Of a DNA stretch of 64,000 bases, positions 12,945-21,348 are shown in pieces. Origin of the DNA: Zanthoxylum bungeanum (Eukaryota > Streptophyta > Magnoliopsida > Sapindales > Rutaceae). The stretch covers positions 62,001 through 126,000 of the forward strand of contig SKCR01006520.1 in assembly GCA_019454045.1 (NCBI GenBank). Direction: 5' to 3'. Below the pieces are notes generated by a model that had not been told where the DNA came from, made no database searches, and worked only from the letters and a program-made list of their open reading frames with translations. Both the position numbers and the translations under genes were made by a program. Numbering within the stretch: the stretch's first letter is position 1; every line of letters starts with the position of its first letter.

Positions 12945-14140
12945 CGAATTCGGCTACGGAATTTATGTCCGAGTTTCCGTCCGATATACCACAAGAAATA
13001 ACACATATTTCATTCACCCCAAAATCACATCATACACTAATTCATCATTTCATGTAAACTAATTCAAATAACATGCTTAAATAACTATTCTAAGTCATTA
13101 TTTCATGTAAGCCAATTCCAACAACATGCCAAGTTAACTACTCATGCTAAAATATCATAAAATACATTTTTAAATTATTATTTTATGTGAGAAAATTTTG
13201 TATTATAAACCCTCAGGTCTAACCTTTTTTGTCGTTGCTCGGAGTCACGTTACACGGCCGTCGGAAAGGCTAAGTCACCACGATCGCACCGGTTCGCTGT
13301 TGCAGTGTTTCGCTCACTGTTTTGCCACTTCGCTCGCTGTTTTGAGTCCACTTCGCTGCGTTCCAAGTCTTCGTGCTTTACCCACTGGTTGGTAATGAAT
13401 ATAAGTTTGTTTTGGTGAATTTTGAGGGGTATTGGGTTGCCGTAAGCTCGATTTCTCGAAGACTTATAAGTGCAGTTTTTGGTTCACTGTTTCGGTGATT
13501 TTGGTCATTGTTTGGGCGTGAATGAGCTGCTGTTTTGGTGTGGATAATGTGGCTTGGATGAGGCAACTTATGTACTGGTTTGAGAGGGAAATTGGGGTGG
13601 TTTTAGGCGCAAGTTTCAGGGGATAAGTGAAGCAGTGGTTTGGACGTGTAAGGGGACTGTTTGGGCGTGTTTCTTGGAGCTGGAATGGGAGGCTAATTTG
13701 CGTGAACTATAAAGACAAGGTGGAGGGCTGAATAGAGGTGTGTGAGAGGCAGTGAGGGGCGTGACTTTCAGGTCTAAATGGAGGCTAGATGATGTACTGA
13801 ATTTGAGGCTTTATGCGTGTCTTGAGGCAGTGAGTTGAGGGCTGATTAGAGGCGTGAGAAGGGGCTGTGAGGGCTGACTTGAGGCGTGAACAAGGGGGCT
13901 GAGTGGAGAGCTGCTTTGTTGATGTTTTAGGCGTGACTTGAGGCTCTGACTTGAGGCATGTATGGACGTGACAAGGGGCTGAATGGAGGATGGCCTTTGG
14001 GCGTGACTAAGGCAGTGAAGGAGAGAGCTGTGTACGTGAGAGCAAAGGGAGGCAAGGGGCTGTTTTGTTCTTCAAAATACTTAATCTTTTCTTGATGTGT
14101 ATTGATATGTGCTAGCTGTTTCAAGGCAAGAAAATGGTGG

Positions 14141-14150
14141 TTTATATAGG
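14141..14150 (-). promoter_or_regulatory. TATA-like box in D 3' LTR
   Basis: Minus-strand CCTATATAAACC is a strong TATA match. The equivalent site in the 5' LTR (23084-23093) would drive the element transcript toward gag and LOG. Confidence 0.5.
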
Positions 14151-14217
14151 AAAACAAAGTGTGCATTAATTGGGTTGGCAAGTGATGTCAAAGGAAATAA
14201 ATTAGGTTAGCAGCAAC

Positions 14218-14360
14218 TTTGTTTGAAAAATGGTGAAAGGTTGGTGTAATAGTGGTGGCTTTGTTGAAAAATGGTGAAAGGTTGGTGTAATTGATGGCTT
14301 TGTTTGAACAATGGTGAAAGGTTGGTGTAATTGATGGCTTTGTTGAAAAAATGGTGATAA
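14218..14360 (-). repeat. Short tandem repeat in D LTR
   Basis: About three to four degenerate copies of a unit of roughly 42-46 bp containing GGTGAAAGGTTGGTGTAAT and GGCTTTGTT. The same array is at 23160-23302, where one copy has an extra GGT, so the array is already length-variable between the two LTRs. Confidence 0.75.
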
Positions 14361-14841
14361 TTGTGTTGAAAATAACTAAAGGAAGGCTATAAGGTCATGG
14401 GCGTGGGGTATGATGCATTTAATGTCTTGGAAAATTGGTGTCAAGGTAAAAGTGAGGTCAAATGTGTAAAACAAGCTTGGTAGAAGGGTAAATCTTGTTT
14501 GAATAGTGCATGGAGGGGTGAATTTGTGTGCATGGACGTGGGCCTCATGATGAGTGGTGGGCTTGGTGTTTGGTTGGTTTTGGTTTTATGGGCTTTGGAT
14601 GTGGTTTTAAGTGTCTAGGTGGGCTTGGAAGGGTTTGCGGTGATTCTGGGCCAAGGAACTGCCTCAAAACGAATATCCGACAAGCGAACTCAGAGCGAAC
14701 TTAGCGAAATAATTCCAAAATGTATTATCTCTTGACTTAACCTTTCCTTCGACCATTTTCCGTGAACTCCACGACTAAAAGGCGGTGCCTCCTTATAAGA
14801 CTCCTCATCGGGTTCGGTATGAAAAAAATGCAATGCCTACA

Positions 14842-14855
14842 GTCGCCCCCACTTT
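14842..14855 (-). other. D polypurine tract
   Basis: Minus-strand AAAGTGGGGGCGAC immediately precedes the LTR start TGTAGG at 14841. This is where plus-strand DNA synthesis would be primed, and it confirms minus orientation. Confidence 0.75.
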
Positions 14856-14999
14856 GATGGGATTTGTTCAGTGTGTGCCAGTGACAATCCTATCAAAGTT
14901 CGTGCAATGCATTTTTACTTACCTGGCTCGCCAGCTGTCACCTGGTCCGCCTGTTTTGTTGGTTTGATTGTGCTTGGCCCCGTACCTAGGGCGTCTCGG

Positions 15000-15600
15000 T
15001 AGTCCACAGTTCTTCACGGTAGTCCACGATAATTCACAACATTCCTCGGTAGTCCACGGTAGTCCACATAATCCACATAATCTTCATAACCTTCATAGTC
15101 CACGGTAATTCACAACATTCCTCGGTAGTCCACGGTAGTCCACATAATCTTCATAACCTTCATAGTCCACGGTAATTCACAACATTCCTCGGTAGTCCAC
15201 GGTAGTCCACATAATCCACATAATCTTCATAATCTTCATAGTTCAGGTAGTCCACGATACTTTATGATAATCAACGGTAGTCCACGGTAGTCCACATAAT
15301 CCACATATTCTTCATATCTTTCATAGTCCACGGTAATTCACAACATTCCTCGGTAGTCCACGGTAGTCCACATAATCCACATAATCTTCATAGTCCACGG
15401 TAGTCCACATAATCCACATATTCTTCATAACCTTCATAGTCCATGGTAGTCCACATAATCCACAGAATTTTCATAATCTTCATAATTCACGGTAGTCCAC
15501 GATACTTTATGATAATCAACGGTAGTCCACGACACTTCATGATAATCCACGATAGTCCATAACACTTTATGATAATTTATGACAGTCCCCGACACTTCAT
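15000..15600 (-). repeat. Minisatellite array in D 3' region, GTAGTCCAC type
   Basis: Dense higher-order repetition of words such as CGGTAGTCCACGGTAGTCCA, CATAATCCACATAATCTTCA and AATTCACAACATTCC. Blocks of roughly 85-120 bp recur about five times with loss or gain of sub-units. A minus-strand frame at 15670-15434 reads as a Y/H/W-rich repeat (HEVSWTTVDYHK). It follows the repeat and is probably incidental. Tandem repeats between coding region and 3' LTR are known in Ogre/Tat elements. Confidence 0.85.
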
Positions 15601-15629
15601 GATGATCTAGAATTCGTTCCTGGATTCCT

Positions 15630-16225
15630 TCCAAAACTCTGATGGTGTGGACCTCAACCCTGGGACGCATCCCAATACCGCTGAAAAAAATGGGCCTCAG
15701 CCCGGGGACGCATCCCCAAAATGGAATATATGATGCAGTGGGTCTACGACCCTGGGACGCATCAAAATAACTGCAACCGACAACGGGGGCCTCGACCCTG
15801 GGACTCGTCCCAAAAACTGATACTGTAACAGATGTGATGTAGGCCTCGACCTGGGACTCATCCCTGAACTTGCTGATAATGTGTGGGCTTCAACCCTGTG
15901 ACTCATCCCCAAAACTGATACTGATATGGGCCTCGCCGGAACTGATGTTGAGGTGGGCCTCGCCCCCAAGACTGAAACTGATGTGGGCCTCACCCCAAAC
16001 TGATATGGTATTGATGCTGCTGCAGGCCTCGGCCTTGGGACTCATCCCCGAAACTGATACTGATGCCGATGTGGGCCTCGACCTTGGGACTCATCCCCAA
16101 AACTGAAACTGAAATGGGCATCGGCCCTCACCTGAAACTGAAATGGGCCTCGCCCCCTAGCTGATGATGATGTGAAGCCTCGCTCCCAAGCTAATATGGG
16201 CCTCGCCCCTGAAGTGCCATACTCG
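15630..16225 (-). repeat. Second tandem array in D 3' region, GGGCCTCG type
   Basis: Around ten to fourteen degenerate units of about 35-55 bp built on GGGCCTCGACCCTGGGACTC, CATCCCCAAAACTGATACTG and ATGTGGGCC. A minus-strand frame (15993-15697) is open through part of it and repeats R-P-S-V-S-like peptides. I treat that as a by-product of repeat length, not a gene. Confidence 0.8.
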
Positions 16226-16591
16226 GCAAAGACTGATTATGATGTGAGTGATTTATTTCAACATGTTATATTGCTCTCCTCGAGACAATCTTAATAGCTA
16301 AACATATTTTCGTCCTCAACGAATGCTTCGTGTCGAAACCAGAGAACCTTCAAAGTACTTGATATACTCAATTTCGATTGTCTGAATGGGTGATCCGAAC
16401 TAGACTCCTAGTGTGTGTGTGCTAAGGCTCTTTCGCAGCTTAATCCTTTGTAAGCCAACTTGGTGATTTCGTTTCAGAGAATTGAACCAGTGGGTCTAAC
16501 CAACCTGGATGTCTTAATCACATTCTGTGATTACTTCAGCATACTCAATATGATATGGTCTTCATTTTTCTTTTCTTTTGTCTCTTTCTTT

Positions 16592-16622
<31 letters not shown>

Positions 16623-17040
16623 CTTTTTTTCTAACACACCTACCCTTTAAGGTAGCATTTCTCCTCATGGTGGTCCTAATACTCGCCCATGGGTAGCTTC
16701 ACGCTTATCGGTTATAGGTGGTCTATTTTTTCTTTTCATTGCAGAGACTTTTTCTTTATTTTCAACCATATCATATATCGTAGCATAAGTAAACCAGGGT
16801 GGACATCTAGGCAAACGGTCATTCACTGATCCATCATCTCTTCAACTAGTCATCTTGATAACTACTCAGGCTTCTACTGCTAGGATCCTGTAATCAAGTG
16901 TTCGTGAGTCTAACTGAGATCAATCCATTCAGAATACCGGACGAGAGCACATCTCGCACTTATCGTTTCTAGGGTTTCTCCCTACAGCATACAATGTCAT
17001 CACATGACATATGTCTAACTATTAAAGACTTCTCTTACTC
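16226..17040 (-). other. D non-coding spacer with long A tract (minus strand)
   Basis: No credible gene. It holds an uninterrupted T run of about 27 on the plus strand, with T-rich flanks, near 16597-16632 (poly-A in element sense). This could be a microsatellite or an old poly(A) tail. Frame 16460-16696 merely reads through the T run. Confidence 0.5.
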
Positions 17041-17041
17041 A

Positions 17042-17086
17042 AATTCTTTTTTTTTCCATTTTTTTTTTATTTTTTATTTTTATTCA
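17042..17086 (-). other. A-rich tract directly downstream of LOG
   Basis: About 38 bases after the LOG stop, the minus strand becomes AATAAAAATAAAAAATAAAA followed by further A runs to 17045. It could be a poly(A) signal cluster or the remnant of a poly(A) tail left by retroposition of an mRNA. Either reading fits an intronless copy. Confidence 0.55.
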
Positions 17087-17122
17087 AATAACACAAAATG
17101 AACGAGATAGTAATACAAAAGA

Positions 17123-17776
17123 CTAGAGGTTAAGATCCAGATTCAGTTTACGCTTTTTTCCACGATCATCCTCGGACCATTTGATCTCGGAAATGATAGG
17201 GTCCACATGCGGTTCAAAGGCCAAGATTTGGTCAATTAAATCCTGGGCAGTTCTGGCTGTGAAGAGGAGTTCGTTCACAGGTTTCGTCACGAACCCATTC
17301 CTTCGGCTGTCTTCAAGAAACACATAGAGAAAATCATAAAACCCATCAACGTTAAATAATCCAAGAGGTTTCTGATGTATGTTTAGGTTTGCCCAAGATA
17401 GCACTATAGACATTTCCTCCAACGTGCCCAAGCCTCCTGGTAGAGCAATAAAGGCATCCGCACGGTTAATCATTTCCACCAGTCGCTCAGACATTCCCGG
17501 CACAAGCAATTCTTCTCCGTTCGATGGTCCTATCAGATTCGCCTCCGCCAAAGGCTTTGGGATGATTCCTAGAACTGGACTGCCTCCGTCACGTACAGCC
17601 TTTGAAACAATTCCCATCAGTCCAAGATTGCCTCCACCGTATATCAAGTGCATATTCCGTTCAGCGATGACTCGACCCAATTCTTGCGCTGCCTCTATGT
17701 ATTGCGGTTTAGTACCCACACTGGTACCGCAAAACACACAAATGGTTTCAACTCGTCTCTTCGAAGTGGCTTCCAT
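17123..17776 (-). CDS. LOG: LOG-type cytokinin riboside 5'-monophosphate phosphoribohydrolase, intronless, inside retrotransposon D
   Basis: An intact 217-residue protein, the usual LOG length. An upstream in-frame extension to 17836 begins at TTG, so the ATG at 17776 (MEATSKRR) is the supported start. LOG enzymes cleave cytokinin riboside 5'-monophosphates to free base plus ribose 5-phosphate, activating the hormone in one step. Visible from Met: ICVFCGTS Rossmann strand (12-19), YGGGNLGLMG nucleotide loop (46-55), MSERLVEM (95-102), and the signature PGGLGTLEE (113-121) with the catalytic Glu. The usual MHxRK block reads MSERL: Arg kept, His and Lys lost. The C-terminus has KKRK then LNLDLNL, an LxLxL EAR-like tail I do not recall from canonical LOGs. 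Most plant LOG genes have several introns, and this one has none. It sits in sense orientation between gag and the 3' repeats of D. It is almost certainly LOG family, but activity is inferred. Confidence 0.93.
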   Translation of the reverse strand: MEATSKRRVETICVFCGTSVGTKPQYIEAAQELGRVIAERNMHLIYGGGNLGLMGIVSKAVRDGGSPVLGIIPKPLAEANLIGPSNGEELLVPGMSERLVEMINRADAFIALPGGLGTLEEMSIVLSWANLNIHQKPLGLFNVDGFYDFLYVFLEDSRRNGFVTKPVNELLFTARTAQDLIDQILAFEPHVDPIISEIKWSEDDRGKKRKLNLDLNL

Positions 17777-17837
17777 TTTCTTTCTTTTACTCGGATGTAT
17801 ATTTAAATGTGTTGAGGAAAGAAATATCGAGCTCAAT

Positions 17838-17848
17838 TTATAGTACTT
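17838..17848 (-). promoter_or_regulatory. TATA-like box upstream of LOG
   Basis: Minus-strand TACTATAAATTG lies about 65 bases before the LOG ATG. It is followed by a CT-rich then A-rich leader (AAAGAAAGAAAATGG at the start codon). Spacing and composition suit a plant core promoter with a short 5' UTR. The D 5' LTR could also transcribe LOG, as a downstream frame. Confidence 0.45.
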
Positions 17849-17904
17849 AAAAAAGATTAGTAATAATTGTACTAATACCTTTCACCGAATGGTGGTTAGC
17901 TAAA

Positions 17905-18185
17905 CCACAAAATAAGTCGTGAGAAGTCAAAAAAGCCACTGGATCCTGTCTATGAAAACAACGAGAGATATCGTGAGATGTCAAAAAGTTGTGGATTCGT
18001 TCCACGAAAATAACAGAAAATAACAAAGGAGATCGTGATATGTCAAAAAGTTGTGGATCCTTTCCACCTCAACACGTCAAGAAAGGTCCCAAAAGTTATA
18101 GATCCTGTCTACAAGATTTCCAAAACAAGTCACGAAAGGTCAAAAGTCTGGATCATACTTACGAAAATAACAGAAAATAACAAAG
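17905..18185 (-). repeat. Degenerate tandem repeat upstream of LOG
   Basis: Roughly five units of about 50-65 bp containing GATCGTGAGATGTCAAAAAG, TTGTGGATCC and CGAAAATAACAGAAAATAAC. The words CGTGA-ATGTCAAAA and GGATCCTGTC recur in order. The array lies between gag and LOG and has no coding potential. Confidence 0.65.
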
Positions 18186-19014
18186 CAAAAGCAAATCAAA
18201 GCAATAATTAAAGCAAAGGAATTGTGTACTCAATACGCCTCTTGCTTGGCATAAGTTCATTATGATGCGTCTCATTAATTCTTCTTTTTCTCTGCCACCC
18301 CTAATGAATTGCTTGTGTCCCCTTTTGATCTTTGCCACTTTCTTTTTCTTTTTCTCTTTTTTCTTTAAAACCTGCGAATACAAAACAACAGAATAAAGAC
18401 GTGTGCATGTAATGTATACATATGCAAGTGTAGAGGTCCTCCCTGTTCATGATTGGTGAGACCTTCATTGTGCTCCTCGGCGCCATATGTCTCTGGTCGT
18501 CCCTTGCTAGTTCTCTTTTCTCTGAAATCTGCAAACATAAAACACAAAACAAGGGATGCAAGTTACGTGTATGCATGAATGAATTTCCTATCCCGTTAGG
18601 TTAGGTCTTCTTCCAATTCTCTTGGTAACTGCTCAGTCTTCTCTTCCTCAGGCTAAATACAGCTCCAATCTGTTAACATTGATCGGCTCGGTGAACTCAT
18701 TCCCTTCCAAGTCTGATAATCTTACTGTTCCATTTCCCAGTTTTTAAATGGCTACCTTATCTTTTCTGCTTGCTTCTTCCGAAGATTCTCCATATTCTAA
18801 GCATCATTGAGTATCATAGTACCAAGATTGAATGCTTTTATCAAACACACTCATATCGCATATTCAGACGAGTGAGAGACATGAACGTCTTTATTATCAT
18901 TCAAGAAAATAGTTCAAATGGGTAGACTAAATCAATGTCTACTTTAAAAGAAACAGGATCAAATAAACTATGAGGAACAACCTCATCATTTGCAATACTG
19001 TCTTCTTCCTTGGC
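18186..19014 (-). other. D spacer between gag and the LOG-side repeats
   Basis: About 0.8 kb where pol would be expected. Small minus frames (18576-18301, 18383-18159) have no recognisable domain. Two similar minus-strand segments, ending TTTTGTATTCGCAG at about 18371 and TTTATGTTTGCAG at about 18529, each precede a purine-rich GAAAAAAGAG-like stretch and look like splice acceptors. I cannot assign donors. Confidence 0.4.
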
Positions 19015-20340
19015 CTATGGTTCTTCATCATTGTCATATCCCATGGAAGAAGCTTGGTGGTCGAGAACCCGGAGGACAAAGGTTTCGGGTAGGCCAGAGT
19101 TGATCATGTAGGTGGGTGGTGGAACTGAGTGATAATCTGGTAGGGGATTGCGGTGTGTGTTTGGCTGTTCTTTTTCAGGGTCTGGGATCTTATAGGAGTC
19201 AATTAAATCTTGGATCTCATGGCGAAGACGGACACAACTATCGGTGTCATGGCCAGGCTGTTGGTGGAAGTTGCAGTAGCGGTTCATATTGAGGTTTGGT
19301 GGGGGAGGATTTGGGAGTGGTCTAGGCTCCAAAGGTTTTAAGAGTCCTTGCCTTATCAACTTCTCAAGCACTTTGGACAAGGGTCTTCCCAGGTTGGATA
19401 AGCGTCGGTTCTTAATGACAGCAACCTCGGCAGTAGCGGGTTTGGTCTCCGAGTGTCCCCCAAAATTCCTTCTATTCTGGCCATAGAACTTCCGATTCTC
19501 GGCTTCTTCCTCCTCGATATCCATAACAGTCTCTCTCAACTGTCGAAAGTCTGTAATCATAGAGGTCATCCTCCTTAACTTGCTGTAAAGGGAGGGCTTG
19601 GTGCCCTTGATGATCATTTTAATCTGGTCATTCTCCGAGGGCCGAGTCTGCATCTTCAAAAGCTGGCTCCTCCAGCGATCCACATATTCTTTAAAGCTTT
19701 CATCAGGCTTCTGCTTAGTATTCTCCAAGTCGCGGAGCGACAAGTCGATCTCTAAGTCAGTCACATATTGTTTTAAGAAGGCATCAGCTAGTTCTCTCCA
19801 GTCTTCTTTAATCTTCTTCTCAAGGCTGTGGTACCAGACCACAGGAGCTCCCTCAAGTGACATGCCGAACATTTTCTGGACCTGGCGCTTCGACAAACCC
19901 ACTGAACTCATAATTGAAACGTACTGGCGAAGATGGACCCTTGGATCTCCATTTCCGTTGAACTTGGCCATATCTGGCATCTTGAACTGAGCAGGCAACT
20001 GTTCCTCAAAGGTCATTGCCTCATAGTCTAACAAGTCTTCATCCTTACCCTTCATCTTGCGGGTAACTGACTCAACCTGGTCACGGAGCTTCTGCAATTC
20101 TGCCTGAGACCCGGCCACTCTTCCAGCGGCATATTCAGCTATGTCATCTTCAAACATCGGGATATCATCATTAACCTTGTTTTGAGGCTCTTCACGCCTC
20201 TCATTCTCAGAACTACCCCCAGCACGGGGCACAGCTACATTAGACATGGCAGCAGTCAGAGCTTGCAGTTGTTCAGTCACTTTAGCAAGATTTGCTTCAA
20301 TCTGATCCATTCGGGATCCTTCATTGACAGATTCACTCAT
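19015..20340 (-). CDS. gag: D gag polyprotein (Tat/Ogre-type Retrotrans_gag)
   Basis: Open frame of 441 codons from the ATG at 20340 (MSESVNEGSRMDQIE). The frame extends upstream to 20475 without a stop, but that extension starts at TTG; an ATG at 20469 is also possible. Residues 1-60 form a predicted coiled coil (IEANLAKVTEQLQAL). About 115-300 is the retrotransposon gag/capsid domain (MPDMAKFNGNGDPRVHLRQY, then APVVWYHSL, DLENTKQKPDESFKEYVDRW). A C/H-rich block near 375-400 (YCNFHQQPGHDTDSC) is typical of Tat-lineage nucleocapsids. It would package element RNA into virus-like particles. It ends with a stop and has no fused protease, unlike an autonomous element. The intact frame fits recent insertion. 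Confidence 0.9.
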   Translation of the reverse strand: MSESVNEGSRMDQIEANLAKVTEQLQALTAAMSNVAVPRAGGSSENERREEPQNKVNDDIPMFEDDIAEYAAGRVAGSQAELQKLRDQVESVTRKMKGKDEDLLDYEAMTFEEQLPAQFKMPDMAKFNGNGDPRVHLRQYVSIMSSVGLSKRQVQKMFGMSLEGAPVVWYHSLEKKIKEDWRELADAFLKQYVTDLEIDLSLRDLENTKQKPDESFKEYVDRWRSQLLKMQTRPSENDQIKMIIKGTKPSLYSKLRRMTSMITDFRQLRETVMDIEEEEAENRKFYGQNRRNFGGHSETKPATAEVAVIKNRRLSNLGRPLSKVLEKLIRQGLLKPLEPRPLPNPPPPNLNMNRYCNFHQQPGHDTDSCVRLRHEIQDLIDSYKIPDPEKEQPNTHRNPLPDYHSVPPPTYMINSGLPETFVLRVLDHQASSMGYDNDEEP

Positions 20341-20475
20341 GTTTACTGCTGGTCTTTTGATGAGTCTGCCTTCTTCCCTAACCCAACGGGAATCTATGAT
20401 GGCTTTTTGAAACATAAGGGTTAGCATGATGCATGTATGCGTGAGGCGTATAAGATGTGTGCAATACATATACAA

Positions 20476-21328
20476 ATCAGCTTATTATCATTTCAAAGTA
20501 TTCAATCATACTATTGTGCAGTGCAAACTTGTCCCAGTTGAAAAAGGCCCAACAAGTTTACATTTTGCAATAATATATCTAAACAACTTCAAATAATAAA
20601 AGGCCTAAACACAAAATGGCCCATTGGCATTTTAGAAACTTTCGGCCTAATAGTCAAAGGACATGAACTTGTCCCTGTTTAAATGGCCCAACAAGTTCAC
20701 ATTTATTGACAATCAGTCCAAATGAATCTAAATGATAATGGTCCAAAACACAAGCAATAGTAAATAATTTCTAAGAGTCATAAAACTACGGTTTATGTGT
20801 AGGTTTTAGGAATGTAAACAAAGACCCTTATTGACAAAGGATTACCCACAACTAGGACTCCCCACTCAAGGGTTCAAACGACCAAATAGGTGCACCTTAT
20901 ATGTCAACAAGTTAAGGTATGTGACTAACTGTCAAATGGACTTCCCGTTGTAGATTCCCCAGAGGGAGGGCGGAGCAAGGCTCACCGTGGATACCCAAGC
21001 CCCTTAGGCTCTTATCGCTTGGTGACAGGAATAAACAACGAGTCCTCCAAATTAGTCTATCACATGAGATGATTATCTAGATGCCTTCGCAGCTTTTCCT
21101 TATAAAAAGGTAGTGAGTGAAGGAAGACACCAACCATCCCCTAGGAAAATGATTATCTAGGTGCCTTCACAGCTTTTCCTTGTAAAAAGGTAGTGAGTGA
21201 AGGAAGACACCAAACATCACCTAGCCCTAACAATGCCTTTGATTAAATTCCTTAAACTTACAGTAAACAAGGTTAATTAAAACACAACTCCAACCATTAC
21301 AAGACATATTTCGAGGCCAATTCTCTGT
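20476..21328 (-). other. D leader with direct repeats
   Basis: Untranslated leader between PBS and gag. A unit of about 80 bp containing GATTATCTAG, TGCCTTC, CAGCTTTTCCTT and GGTAGTGAGTGAAGGAAGAC occurs twice (21069-21142 and 21149-21223). A second repeat with GAACTTGTCCC and GGCCCAACAAGTT occurs at about 20527-20565 and 20666-20704. The first motif recurs in the E leader (about 61675-61735), so it belongs to the family. Confidence 0.7.
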
Positions 21329-21345
21329 CCCCAGTGGAGTCGCCA
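21329..21345 (-). other. D primer binding site
   Basis: Minus-strand TGGCGACTCCACTGGGG lies three bases after the LTR terminus CTACA at 21349. Its complement ends in CCA as a tRNA 3' end should. E has TGGTGACTCCACTGGGG at the equivalent place. From memory, Ogre/Tat elements use a tRNA-Arg-type site; I could not confirm the tRNA here. Confidence 0.8.
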
Positions 21346-21348
21346 GAC

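Larger units (their letters stand above)
12408..14841 (-). repeat. D 3' LTR (2434 bp)
   Basis: On the minus strand it starts TGTAGGCATTGCAT at 14841, directly after the polypurine tract, and ends TTGTCTACA at 12408. It is nearly identical to 21349-23782. Visible indels are AGCGCGGGG versus AGCCCGCGGGG near 12475, GCAGCAACTT versus GCAAACTT near 14210, one versus two GGTG near 14310, and one ATG repeat near 14550. Predicted ORFs within it recur identically in the other LTR and are not genes. Confidence 0.95.

Noticed and set aside
12500..14181. Small frames repeated at 21443-23124
   Set aside because: They are duplicated because they lie in the two D LTRs, and none has a domain.
15000..15600. 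CRISPR-like regular repeats
   Set aside because: Repeat units are directly abutting and degenerate, with no unique spacers. The context is a plant retrotransposon 3' region.
16460..16696. F-rich 78-codon membrane-like protein
   Set aside because: Hydrophobicity comes entirely from the long T run.
17777..17836. N-terminal 20-residue extension of LOG, possibly a targeting peptide
   Set aside because: Its first codon is TTG, it has no ATG, and it overlaps the presumed 5' UTR just after a TATA-like box. The ATG at 17776 gives the normal LOG length.
17379..17843. 154-codon frame on the plus strand
   Set aside because: It is the antisense shadow of LOG with no recognisable domain.
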